DNA of 64,000 nucleotides from Polychytrium aggregatum (taxonomy: Eukaryota; Chytridiomycota; Chytridiomycetes; Polychytriales): the NCBI RefSeq assembly GCF_025602895.1, contig NW_026516304.1, positions 106,352 to 170,351 of the forward strand, read 5' to 3'. Shown here in pieces: positions 51,018-59,791 of this stretch. Position numbers and translations under genes: made by a program. Every line of letters begins with the position of its first letter. Within the stretch, counting starts at the first letter, position 1. The notes beneath the pieces were generated by a model that searched no databases, was not told the DNA's origin, and saw nothing but the letters and a program-made list of their open reading frames with translations.

Positions 51018-51492
51018 AATCCAGCGAAGCAGCGCTGTCTGACGACCCTTTGCCCGCGGGCCCGCGGGGGGTGCTGGCAAAGTTGACAGTGGCATATTCA
51101 CCGTCTCCGCTGGGTGCCAGGCCGGGTGCGGAGAGCTGCTGGCGCTCGATGGTACTGGCTGGATGCTGCTGGGGCTGTGGCTGCGGTGGTGGTGCTGGTG
51201 CTGGTGCTGGTGCTGCCGTCGTTGTTGGTGGTCCAGCCCGCCCCACGGAAGACCCTGTTGTCATGCGACTGTGAAAGAATTCCAGCACACCGAGTCCAAT
51301 AAACTTGCGTCCGTTGTAGTATAGGGTGGGGACGACCTCGATATCCATCAGCGTCAGCAGCTCGTCGCTGCACATCCTGGTATCGCTCACATTAACAAAG
51401 TAGATTCCCGATGTCTGTCCTGATGACTGGATGAGCTTTAATACATTGGCGCTATATTCACACTTGGGGCTGTAGAATAGGATATCCTTCAT
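50971..51492 (-). CDS. Glutaredoxin/thioredoxin-fold protein
   Basis: This 173-residue protein starts at ATG 51492; the open frame upstream overlaps the Erv1 gene and is not used. The first 75 residues have a thioredoxin fold: FYSPKCEYSANV with one active-site cysteine (C11, CxxS), then VVPTLYYNGRKFIG with the cis-proline. A Pro/Ala/Gln-rich linker and a short C-terminal helix follow. It sits directly next to the Erv1-like gene, so a role in the viral disulfide relay is likely. The CxxS site suggests a monothiol enzyme. Confidence 0.72.
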   Translation of the reverse strand: MKDILFYSPKCEYSANVLKLIQSSGQTSGIYFVNVSDTRMCSDELLTLMDIEVVPTLYYNGRKFIGLGVLEFFHSRMTTGSSVGRAGPPTTTAAPAPAPAPPPQPQPQQHPASTIERQQLSAPGLAPSGDGEYATVNFASTPRGPAGKGSSDSAASLDSMVQALLKERGLGPR

Positions 51493-51559
51493 TCGGGGCA
51501 GCGTTGGACAATGGTATCTGAGATGCACCCATTCTTTCTTTTCGCATTTCATTAGCGCA

Positions 51560-52036
51560 TCACGCCAAGTGCTCGAGCATCTCTTGAATGACTTCCTCGT
51601 ACGGTGGACTCTGTTCCTTCCGGATACAGCCCACCCACTCTCTGTATTTGTGATGGTGCTCAGCGTCCGGACCGGCGTCACGGATTGCCTCTCTCCCTTG
51701 CTTGGCCAGCTTGTGGTTGACCATATCCTTGAGCAGATAGACCATGTAGAGCAGCGGATACGGGTTGCCCTCCGATGGCAAATCCCGGAACCCAACCTCG
51801 AGCACTCTCTTTAAGAAGGCTGGATACGACTTTCTGCACCACTTGCAAGGGAGGACCTTTGCCAGTGAAATAAAGAAATCATAGTAATCCTCCTGCAACC
51901 CCTGCACGCGTGCGGCCTGCTCGTCGTATGGTAGGTCACGAATGTCCTTTATTAACGCATCGTACTGAAGGGTGTAACCCATTGCAATCGATTTAAGAAA
52001 CACCCACGCAGGTGGGCCCCAGTATTTCGAGTCCAT
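51560..52036 (-). CDS. Erv1/Alr-type thiol oxidase (NCLDV core)
   Basis: This FAD-dependent sulfhydryl oxidase makes disulfides in cytoplasmically assembled virion proteins. It is 158 residues, a usual length for viral Erv1. The N-terminal WGPPAWVFLKSIA matches the family signature (WGxxxWxFLH); the usual His is replaced by Lys-Ser here. The redox pair is C64-K-W-C67. It lies between the DNA polymerase and glutaredoxin-like genes, all on one strand. Confidence 0.88.
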   Translation of the reverse strand: MDSKYWGPPAWVFLKSIAMGYTLQYDALIKDIRDLPYDEQAARVQGLQEDYYDFFISLAKVLPCKWCRKSYPAFLKRVLEVGFRDLPSEGNPYPLLYMVYLLKDMVNHKLAKQGREAIRDAGPDAEHHHKYREWVGCIRKEQSPPYEEVIQEMLEHLA

Positions 52037-52091
52037 TTTTTGTATGGTCAGTCGGTCGGCTATCGAAGAGTAGCTACCACTGGGGGGTTAT

Positions 52092-55061
52092 TTATTTTTT
52101 GGCCTTGGGCTTGGGCTTGGCCTTGGCCTTGGCCTTGATGGGAACGGAAGCGGCCTCGGCAGCGACTGCCACTGCATCAACACCAGTGATGAAAGCACCA
52201 CGCTGACCGCTGGGTTTGAAGAAACCGTGGATGCCCATCTGGTTGTTGTTTCTGTTCTTGATGCGGTTCTCGACTTCCTTTAGAACGCTGTTGAGCTCGC
52301 GCTCGAACCCGAGGACCTTGTAGAAGGTGTCGAGAGGCTTGCGGATATGATCGATGTAGTAGAGGAGGTCGGGGCGCATATTGTGTTTCACTGCAAAGTC
52401 CAGGGATTCTGCGCGCTCGTGAGTGTCCTTCGTGCCGGGGCGGTCGACAAAGACGTAAGCGAAGCGCTCGCCTGGGACGGGAGCAGAACCGGGATCTCGC
52501 TGCTGCATACGCTTGGCCAGCTCGACGTGAGGGATCTTGGCATTGCCGCTGTATTCCTTGGCCAGCTTGTTGGTGATGGCCAGCTCACCAAGGGGGACGG
52601 TATTGTCCTCGAGGCGCTTGAGAGTGGTCTTGAGCAGCTCGATTCCACCGCGGGCACCGACGGTTCGCTCCTTGTCCATGACTTCCTGGATAATGTTCCA
52701 AAAGACAGTCTTCAGGAGGGGGCAGTAGTTGCGGCGCTTGACGGCAATACCCTTGAAGTCGATCTTGTCGGGTTTGTCAGGGTCGTTGGTGTACATGCGG
52801 CCGACATAGTTCTTCTTGGCCTGGAGGACGTACGGGCAGTAGACCTTCTCGTACTCCATCTTGATCGGGGCGCGATTGAAGATCGTCGTAGTCAGCTGGT
52901 TGGCGGCAATGTTAGCCAGATGCATCGCCACTTCGATGGTCGAGTTCGGGAAGTGGATAAAGACCGAGTCGGTGTCGCCGCCGATGACCTTAAGGTTCAG
53001 GTCGTTCAAGTAAATGCCAGGGCCAAACTCGTTCTCCATAAAGTGCTTGGTCTGGTTGATCATGCGACGACCGACGGCAGTGACGGATGCGGAGAGGCAC
53101 TGCATGTAGAGCATGTTTGCCGAGGTGAACCCATAGATCGAGTTCATCGAGACCTTGATGGCTAGCTCACGACCCTTGAGGATACGCTTGCGCAAGGGGT
53201 CGTTGGTCTCCCTGATCATGGCCTTGACTCGCTTGCGGCTGGCAAAGAGCTCGCGCTGCAAGGCGGGGACGACAGACTCGGTGTCTTGGACGTACTCGTA
53301 AGACTTCTCGGTACCGTCAGGCTCGGTCCATCGGATCTCATCGACGGTCTTGCCCCTGGGGACGCCGACGTCGGGAAGAACGATGGTGGTGTAGCATACG
53401 TTGTATGCCATCATGATGGTCGGGTAGAGACTGGCAAAGTCCAGCACGGCCACGGGAGTGTAGTAGGCGCCGACGGTAGGCTCCAAGACCGTGGCTCCGG
53501 TGAAGCTGACGGTGGGATCGCGATCGGGCGTGACGGTGGGAACGGCAAAGCCGCTCATCTTGGCCTTGCGGGCAATCTGGCTGTAGACCTTGATCTGCTG
53601 GCCTCGCTGGAGCAAGTATGTGATGGGCACATACGTGATGTTGCTCATCTCCGTGAGCTGCGTCAAGACATCCATCCTGTCGACCAGTTCCTGCACGAGA
53701 TATGTATCCTGCATACAGTACTCGGCAACGGTTCGGAGCTGCTTTGGGTCTCGGCTGCGGAATGCGCGGATCATGTCGCCCACGTCAATGTCGTCCTTAC
53801 CCTTGCCCAGGATCGACTGCGCCACAGTCTCGAGTTTGTAGTCCGAGAACTGCTCCATACCGCGCTGCACAACCACCAGGACGTCGATGCTGCAGCGACC
53901 GGGGATGTCCACGATCTTGTATTCGTTGTCCCCGAGGGCGGCGTTGGAGAATTTGGCCTCGCGAACGGAAGCAATGTGGCCGGGCTTGCGCGAGATCTGT
54001 GGGTGGATGCCGTAGTGCTGGATGCATCGGGTAACGACATAAGACCAGTCGAACTTGTCGCCGTTGTAGGAGTAGATAAAGTCCGGGTCCTTGCGCTGGA
54101 TGTACTTGAAGAAGGCCTGGAGAAGCTCCTTCTCGGTGTTGTAGCAGATCACGGTGAAGTGGTCGTCCGTGCGCACCTGGGGCTCCATGGAGCAGCTGCC
54201 CAGATGGAACATGACGTTCTCGGTCCCGTGGCGATCGCGGAAGCTGGTGCCGATCTGGAAGACGACGTTGCCCAATACCTCGGGTTTGGGGAAGATGTTC
54301 TCACTGGGGAAGACCTCGATATCGAACGACATCTCGGTGAAGGGGGCCATGGACTCACAGCTACCCCTCAAAATAGCCTCGTGTTGGACATGGTAGACAC
54401 CGTCTTGATCGCGCATGGTCGAATTCAATTCGGCCATGACCCAGCCGCTCATGGCAATCCCAAGATCGTGGGCCACTGCCAAGAACGGATCGATGTAGTC
54501 ATAGAGCTTGAGATCAGCAAGGGTGATTGGAGGCAGGTTGCTGTGGGAGATGCTGTAGGACGGTTTATCGCCTTGAGACTCGGGATACTTGAAGAGACGC
54601 ATGACCTTGCTGTAGAGGGCCGCACCGTCAAACACAAACTCGTACATGGGGCCGGCTTCGGCTTGGTAGCCCCACAGGCTCTTGCGGTTCACGATGCCGC
54701 CCATCTGGACGCGACTGGACAGGTTCAAGTAACGGGGGGTAGTGTGATCGTCATCGTGGAGAGGGTTCATCATCCAGGCGCGGCTGCGGAGGAAGCCAAG
54801 GATCATTTCATGGCGCTCCTCACAGACAGGAGCGTCACCAAGATCCTCGATCAGCAAGCGAAGGTGGAAACCTTCGACAGCGACCTTGATCGGCTCACCA
54901 CCGAGAGTGCGTCCGACCATGACGGGGTAGAAGGAGGAATCAATGCAGCGATCATCTCCGTTGGAATACCAGGAGCAGATCTGGAACTCGGTCGTGGTCT
55001 CAGTCTTGAGACGCTTGGGAGCGGGGGGATGGCTAAAGAAATCGGCAGGCTTGACTTGCAT
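52092..55061 (-). CDS. Family B DNA polymerase (giant-virus type)
   Basis: This 989-residue replicative polymerase has 3'-5' exonuclease motifs FDIEVFP (D247, E249), YNGDKFDWSYV (332-342) and YCMQDTYL (448-455). The polymerase motifs are DFASLYPTIM (541-550), KVSMNSIYG (636-644) and GGDTDS (694-699). The KRRNYCPLLK segment with the DKPDKIDFKGIA run before it recalls Imitervirales-like enzymes. At the C-terminus a PCNA-box-like QMGIHGFF (941-948) precedes a basic Lys-Ala-Pro tail. The frame is complete and undamaged. An A/T-rich motif lies 40-55 bases upstream. Confidence 0.95.
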   Translation of the reverse strand: MQVKPADFFSHPPAPKRLKTETTTEFQICSWYSNGDDRCIDSSFYPVMVGRTLGGEPIKVAVEGFHLRLLIEDLGDAPVCEERHEMILGFLRSRAWMMNPLHDDDHTTPRYLNLSSRVQMGGIVNRKSLWGYQAEAGPMYEFVFDGAALYSKVMRLFKYPESQGDKPSYSISHSNLPPITLADLKLYDYIDPFLAVAHDLGIAMSGWVMAELNSTMRDQDGVYHVQHEAILRGSCESMAPFTEMSFDIEVFPSENIFPKPEVLGNVVFQIGTSFRDRHGTENVMFHLGSCSMEPQVRTDDHFTVICYNTEKELLQAFFKYIQRKDPDFIYSYNGDKFDWSYVVTRCIQHYGIHPQISRKPGHIASVREAKFSNAALGDNEYKIVDIPGRCSIDVLVVVQRGMEQFSDYKLETVAQSILGKGKDDIDVGDMIRAFRSRDPKQLRTVAEYCMQDTYLVQELVDRMDVLTQLTEMSNITYVPITYLLQRGQQIKVYSQIARKAKMSGFAVPTVTPDRDPTVSFTGATVLEPTVGAYYTPVAVLDFASLYPTIMMAYNVCYTTIVLPDVGVPRGKTVDEIRWTEPDGTEKSYEYVQDTESVVPALQRELFASRKRVKAMIRETNDPLRKRILKGRELAIKVSMNSIYGFTSANMLYMQCLSASVTAVGRRMINQTKHFMENEFGPGIYLNDLNLKVIGGDTDSVFIHFPNSTIEVAMHLANIAANQLTTTIFNRAPIKMEYEKVYCPYVLQAKKNYVGRMYTNDPDKPDKIDFKGIAVKRRNYCPLLKTVFWNIIQEVMDKERTVGARGGIELLKTTLKRLEDNTVPLGELAITNKLAKEYSGNAKIPHVELAKRMQQRDPGSAPVPGERFAYVFVDRPGTKDTHERAESLDFAVKHNMRPDLLYYIDHIRKPLDTFYKVLGFERELNSVLKEVENRIKNRNNNQMGIHGFFKPSGQRGAFITGVDAVAVAAEAASVPIKAKAKAKPKPKAKK

Positions 55062-55113
55062 GGCGTTGTCTGTGCTGGTCTACGCTGGGCGAGGGTGCAG
55101 GAAATAAATATTC

Positions 55114-56562
55114 TCAAACGCTCGCTCCTGCCAGGGCCTTGAGGACCTCTGCGAAGCGGGCGCGGAAGGTGTCGACATGGAACTCCGCCTTGGACTTGGA
55201 CACGAGGTATTGGTGGGCGTCAGGGATCCGGGTCAGCAGATTGTTGACCTCCGACAGGTCGTAGTAGAACAGCGGGTAATCTTGCCCGAGATACTCCTCC
55301 AGAGCGGGCAGGCGGTTGACGATGATCGGGGTGTTGCGGACGATGCACTCCACCACGGTGTTGACGGCGGCCGCATCGATGAGGTCCAGGAACACCACCT
55401 TTGCCGTCAGCAGCCGGTCGTAGGCCTCGTCGTTCTGGTGCTCGATCACTTGGACGCTATGGACCTGTGCGATCAGCGACTCTAGGGAGCTCTGTATGAA
55501 GGTTTGCTTGTTGTTGCGGCACATGTTCTGGAAGCAAACGTCTCTGTTGCTGCTGTTCAGCTCCACAATACTACCATCGCTCACCGAGTAGCAGGTATAG
55601 ACGCCCCGGCTGATCGACATGCCGCTTACAACGAAATCCTCGGGTGCAAAGTTGTCGTCCATGCTCTGGCCACGCAGGGCATACTTGCTCACCCCGGGAT
55701 TGAGCTGGAGGGTGTAGATGCTGAATGGGTTGCGCAGCCAGGCGCCCACATTGACGACACCCTCGTTTTGGTAGTAGTGCTCGAGATTGAACAATGGAAC
55801 ACCTTGCATCAGCGTCGGGTGGATCATGTTTATGACCTTGACGTGGGACTTGTTGTGTTCTGCGAGCAGCTTGATCACATCGGCCTTGAGTGCACTGGAC
55901 ATGGTAATCAGGAGCATGCAGGTATCCAGACTCTGGAGGAATAACGGCTTCTCGAACAGGGCACCCACGTTGTTGGGCGATGTGCCTGTGTTGAGTGTGT
56001 GGTGGATGAAGCCAAACCACTTGCGACGATACGGAATCGTACCGGTGCTCTCAAAGAGGTCATAGCACCAGTGGAAGCTGCGGTCAATATAGTCGTCAAA
56101 CAAAACGGCCCCGTTGACATCATCATTATAACACTCGATGCTCTCCATGGCATATTTCCATCCGGCCCGGTGTGGATTTGGCGACGGGCTCAATGGGACG
56201 ACTCGCTTGAATGTCGGCACACCATTGGGGTGGACAGGGTTGGGAGTATCGTGCGGTCCGGTATGTTCATCATAATTAGGCCATGACTTGGGCTTCAGCT
56301 TGCTTTGCCAGTCCTTGAGCACCCAGTCAATCTCAGAAACAATGTTCACAGTTGAGCTTGTCATCTTTTGCTCCATTCCGTATTGGTATTCCGTGTGGGG
56401 TTGTCCTGTGATCACATAGAGGATATTTTGAGTCAAAAACGACACACTTACACTCATATCTCCCCCGATGAGCTTGGCTACAACACCAGGTGCATTGAGA
56501 GTCACAAGAGTGATCGGGTGCTTGGGGAAGAACACGGCAAAGACACCCGCTACTCGCTGCAT
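55114..56562 (-). CDS. GT-B-like glycosyltransferase, probable
   Basis: This is 482 residues from ATG 56562. The frame is open upstream past 56601 without an ATG, and those codons look coding, so the protein may be longer or joined to the preceding gene by a frameshift. Its C-terminal part has CIVRNTPIIVNRLPALEEYLGQDYPLFY, split here by me as a nucleotide-sugar-site-like segment seen in giant-virus glycosyltransferases. There are no TM segments. It is paired with a polysaccharide pyruvyl transferase on the same strand. The family call rests on resemblance only. Confidence 0.5.
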   Translation of the reverse strand: MQRVAGVFAVFFPKHPITLVTLNAPGVVAKLIGGDMSVSVSFLTQNILYVITGQPHTEYQYGMEQKMTSSTVNIVSEIDWVLKDWQSKLKPKSWPNYDEHTGPHDTPNPVHPNGVPTFKRVVPLSPSPNPHRAGWKYAMESIECYNDDVNGAVLFDDYIDRSFHWCYDLFESTGTIPYRRKWFGFIHHTLNTGTSPNNVGALFEKPLFLQSLDTCMLLITMSSALKADVIKLLAEHNKSHVKVINMIHPTLMQGVPLFNLEHYYQNEGVVNVGAWLRNPFSIYTLQLNPGVSKYALRGQSMDDNFAPEDFVVSGMSISRGVYTCYSVSDGSIVELNSSNRDVCFQNMCRNNKQTFIQSSLESLIAQVHSVQVIEHQNDEAYDRLLTAKVVFLDLIDAAAVNTVVECIVRNTPIIVNRLPALEEYLGQDYPLFYYDLSEVNNLLTRIPDAHQYLVSKSKAEFHVDTFRARFAEVLKALAGASV

Positions 56563-56593
56563 CACATCTTTGGGGGTGCAAATGTCCCTGGCA

Positions 56594-57715
56594 TCATGCA
56601 CACCTCCCGCGCGCGGGGCACCGACGACCTGACTCCAGGAACGACTGGTAGGATGTGAGCGGATAGTCCTTGTATTCGACTGGTGGCTTCATATAGCCGA
56701 CCTGGTCAAACATGTCCAGCACAGCGTCCACATCGATACCCGTCGGCTTGCGCTGGGCGTCGATCGGCATCTTGTAGAGCGCATCCAGCCGTCCGATATC
56801 GGTCATGAGCTGCTCGGTCTTGACGGTCATGCTGAAGGAGATGAACGGGATCTGGTAGACCACCGCCATCATGTGCGCGTGGTAGCGCATGCAGAAGGCA
56901 AAGTCGAGCTTGCGGAAGGTGCTGGCCATCTCCTCGATCGTGAAGGCGTCCGTGTAGGTCTGGATGTGTGTGCAGTCGGCGGCGGCATCGGCCACGTCCT
57001 GGTTGAAGAGAATGTCGTTTTCCTCAATCTTGTTGAGCTCGTCGGTATTGAATGGGATCAGATGGATCACACTGCCGGCAGGGAGACGTGCCAGCAGGGA
57101 CTTGCACAGCAGAGCAATATTGGCGACCAGGGTGCCGTAGTTTGGATTGTCGACAAAGGCACTGCGGGCCAGAAACATGCCGATTTGCTTGCCGGCGGTG
57201 ATATCACCAACCTCGTCCGAGATGGTCGAGTCCAGAGGATAGGGCTTGAGCTTGTTTGCCCAACCATAGGCAGCAGGCAGCATGTTCTTCAGATACAGGC
57301 TGATATCGGGGTGGTAGCTGACACGAGTGGTGCTCTTGGTCGTTGCCAAGGCGGCCTGAACGGCTTGGAACTGCTGCTGGCTTCGCAAATCGACCGTGGT
57401 CAGGAGCTTCAGGAACTGGGTCTCGACGGCATCCAGCGATGTGAATCCCAGAGACAGGCCGTGGACGGGCACATGGGTCCAGTTCTTTTGCCGCAGGACA
57501 GCAACCAGCCTATTCAGAAAGTACTCGTTGATCAGATCACCCCCGCCCAAGATGATACACCTGGGCGTGGTCAGAGGAAGTTGTTCTATGGGGTCTTCGA
57601 GGCTGCCAACGTAGACGTCGTCAGTGGTGACTTGCTGCAAAAGCCATGGCCACATGCGGGCAAAGATGTCGTCGCCCAGGTTGCTTCGGTCGTAGTATCC
57701 CAGCACGATGATCAT
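56594..57715 (-). CDS. Polysaccharide pyruvyl transferase
   Basis: This is 373 residues from ATG 57715. The start VLGYYDRSNLGDDIF and the glycine motif ILGGGDLINEYF are those of the PS_pyruv_trans family, which adds pyruvate ketal to sugars. The C-terminal half has CMRYHAHMMAVVYQIPFIS, the usual second site. In giant viruses such genes sit in clusters for virion-surface glycans. The 3' end overlaps the glycosyltransferase-like frame, and the last dozen residues (GRRCPARGRCA) look out of frame. Confidence 0.8.
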   Translation of the reverse strand: MIIVLGYYDRSNLGDDIFARMWPWLLQQVTTDDVYVGSLEDPIEQLPLTTPRCIILGGGDLINEYFLNRLVAVLRQKNWTHVPVHGLSLGFTSLDAVETQFLKLLTTVDLRSQQQFQAVQAALATTKSTTRVSYHPDISLYLKNMLPAAYGWANKLKPYPLDSTISDEVGDITAGKQIGMFLARSAFVDNPNYGTLVANIALLCKSLLARLPAGSVIHLIPFNTDELNKIEENDILFNQDVADAAADCTHIQTYTDAFTIEEMASTFRKLDFAFCMRYHAHMMAVVYQIPFISFSMTVKTEQLMTDIGRLDALYKMPIDAQRKPTGIDVDAVLDMFDQVGYMKPPVEYKDYPLTSYQSFLESGRRCPARGRCA

Positions 57716-57814
57716 GAATGAGGAAAGGATGAAAATGACGCCACCGGCTGATCTCTATACTGATATTTTTTTTCAACCTGCTTGAGCTCCTGATGGATGG
57801 ACATGTGAAGCAAA

Positions 57815-58696
57815 TCAAGCTCTCGCTGGTGTCAATTCACGAACTTTGATGATGATCTTTTTAATTGTCTCGGGATTGTGCCATTCTGATTTGTCTGCTC
57901 TGTCGCTGTAAACAACTCCACCAGAGCTCAAGGTCTCCATATCTTCATAGAGTTGGGTTTTCTTGATACCGATGAAGCGGGTAATATCGAGAGAACCGTC
58001 TCTCTTGCGCTGGGTAATCAGCTCATCGGCCTTCTCTTGGACCAAGGTATATGCGAGCAGGATGCCAGTCAACGCACACATCTGGAACATGAGGTTGGCA
58101 TAGGTATCAATATGGTCCTTAAGATAGACATCAGCATAGTAATCCAGATTATCCGTTTGACTTCTCTTAGTTTCATAGTCAACGGCCTTGCGAGTTGTAG
58201 CAGCCGCTTGGGCATCAGCATTTGCGTAGCTGTACATCAACTTTTGGCGGTCATCGGCGTTTGTAAAGGGTTCCATATCACCGGTTCTATGGATTTTACT
58301 GAGTGATTTATTGAATGCATTCATGACAGAGCTCACGATATTCGAGGAATTCATGGTGAATCCCCATGACATGAAAAACTCCTTAAGCGTGCGCTTAGCG
58401 CCTCCGGCAGCGTCTGCATTGATAATACCCATACTGAGCAAACTTGGAATGACTTTATCGAAGGCAGTGCTCAGCGCCTTGACGACATCGTTGGCAAGTT
58501 GGAGGGTTTTGGCATTGTCGTTGTTGGCCCCTGAAATGCGGTTCTCCTTGGGGATCAGTCCGCCGGCAAACGCGTGGTATCCAATGACCTTTCTGTTGCC
58601 GACATCGGAAAGGAAATCCATCAGTGGTTGTTCGGCCTTCTTGAGCATAGTTTCCGAGACAAACTTGTAGATCTCCTGAACCTCGCTATCGTCCAT
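57815..58696 (-). CDS. Unknown protein, 293 residues
   Basis: The ATG at 58696 is chosen; codons upstream run into the neighbouring gene. It is mainly helical with one moderately hydrophobic stretch (LMFQMCALTGILLAYTLV). No domain is recognised. The 3' end of the next gene overlaps its start by 11 bases. Its position among viral structural-type and replication genes suggests a viral protein, function unknown. Confidence 0.6.
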   Translation of the reverse strand: MDDSEVQEIYKFVSETMLKKAEQPLMDFLSDVGNRKVIGYHAFAGGLIPKENRISGANNDNAKTLQLANDVVKALSTAFDKVIPSLLSMGIINADAAGGAKRTLKEFFMSWGFTMNSSNIVSSVMNAFNKSLSKIHRTGDMEPFTNADDRQKLMYSYANADAQAAATTRKAVDYETKRSQTDNLDYYADVYLKDHIDTYANLMFQMCALTGILLAYTLVQEKADELITQRKRDGSLDITRFIGIKKTQLYEDMETLSSGGVVYSDRADKSEWHNPETIKKIIIKVRELTPARA

Positions 58697-59741
58697 GATG
58701 ATCTGACCGGGCACCCATCCCTTTGGAGGAGGGGGGAATACCGCGCTTCAGCCAACCCTCAGCAGTATCCCAGTGTGGGTATGTCATCTGGGCCCAGTCG
58801 TTCAGCTTGACCGAGTTCAATATCTTGCCTCGCAAATCGCCCGTAAAGGTTTGCTGGTCGGCAGTGAGCGAGTACCACGGATGGGCCATTGGAGTTCGAT
58901 AGGCGGTGAATGGGTTCTTCTTCTGCACAACGATATCAAAGTGCGTGTCGTAGGGAATGACCTTGTAATCCAAACCGGTCTTCTCGGAGAGGGCCTTCAG
59001 CTGGGCGTTGACAACGGCTTCGGGCTCAATACCAGTGCCGACAAAGTCGGACTTGCGGATGCGGACCGCAAAGACGTTGGGATCGGTGGCAGTCAAAGAC
59101 GATGCTGTCGCGGTGAGCGGGTGTGCAGATGCAGATCCAAGCGGGTTCAAGGCACCGAGTGAGCCGAGCGACAGGTTCAGAGCATGGGTTGCATCGCTGA
59201 TCGAGGAAATCGGGGTCACGGTCGACTTTGTCTCCTTCCACTCGAGCATGTTCTTGTTGAGCTTTTCGATGTTGCTATTCATCTTCTTGAGATATGTCTT
59301 CAGAGTATCCGCTTGCTTGCTTCCCTTCTTGGAGTCATCATCATCATCATCATCATCGTCGTCGGCATCAGCGTCATCGCTGGCACCTGCCCATTGATCG
59401 GGATAACCATAATCAGAGCGGATTGCCATGTACGGGCGATTATCTTCGCCTCGTGCGATCTGGCCTTCGCACAAAGGATCTTCCTGTGGCTGGTGTTGCT
59501 TCTTCTTACCAAACCAGCCGCTCAAGAACCCGCCTCCAGACTTCTCCCTCCCAGACATGTCATATGCGCCATGAACCATCTCCTCATTGGGAACAGAGTC
59601 GACGGGCCGGATGATAATGATAGCGGCACCGAATGACTTATGGGGGCGAGGTGTGCGATACTGGGCAACCTCTCGACTACTACTCGGTCGTCTGTGTGGG
59701 CGTTCGTCATCATACTGATACGAAGAGTATTTATTGTCCAT
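58686..59741 (-). CDS. Unknown protein with acidic run
   Basis: This 351-residue protein starts at ATG 59741. The basic, Tyr/Arg-rich start is followed by a segment with a (D)n run encoded by repeated GAT/GAC codons (near 59335-59375), then a short coiled coil (MNSNIEKLNKNMLEWKE). A folded C-terminal half (NVFAVRIRKSDFVGTGIEPE...) follows. An A/T-rich motif (AAAAAAATATTCTC on the minus strand) lies about 30-45 bases upstream. I do not recognise the family; it may be a virion or tegument-like protein. Confidence 0.6.
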   Translation of the reverse strand: MDNKYSSYQYDDERPHRRPSSSREVAQYRTPRPHKSFGAAIIIIRPVDSVPNEEMVHGAYDMSGREKSGGGFLSGWFGKKKQHQPQEDPLCEGQIARGEDNRPYMAIRSDYGYPDQWAGASDDADADDDDDDDDDDSKKGSKQADTLKTYLKKMNSNIEKLNKNMLEWKETKSTVTPISSISDATHALNLSLGSLGALNPLGSASAHPLTATASSLTATDPNVFAVRIRKSDFVGTGIEPEAVVNAQLKALSEKTGLDYKVIPYDTHFDIVVQKKNPFTAYRTPMAHPWYSLTADQQTFTGDLRGKILNSVKLNDWAQMTYPHWDTAEGWLKRGIPPSSKGMGARSDHHGR

Positions 59742-59791
59742 CTGTGCACAGTACTGCTGATACAAACAGAGAATATTTTTTTCGCTCCGCT

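Noticed and set aside
50988-51795. Long upstream extension of the glutaredoxin-like frame
   Set aside because: It runs through the Erv1 gene on the same strand in another frame and has Arg/Ser-rich composition. The ATG at 51492 directly precedes the thioredoxin fold.
53286-55142. 618-codon open frame on the plus strand opposite the DNA polymerase
   Set aside because: It is antisense to a gene with all polymerase motifs, has no recognisable domain, and reflects the GC-rich codon pattern.
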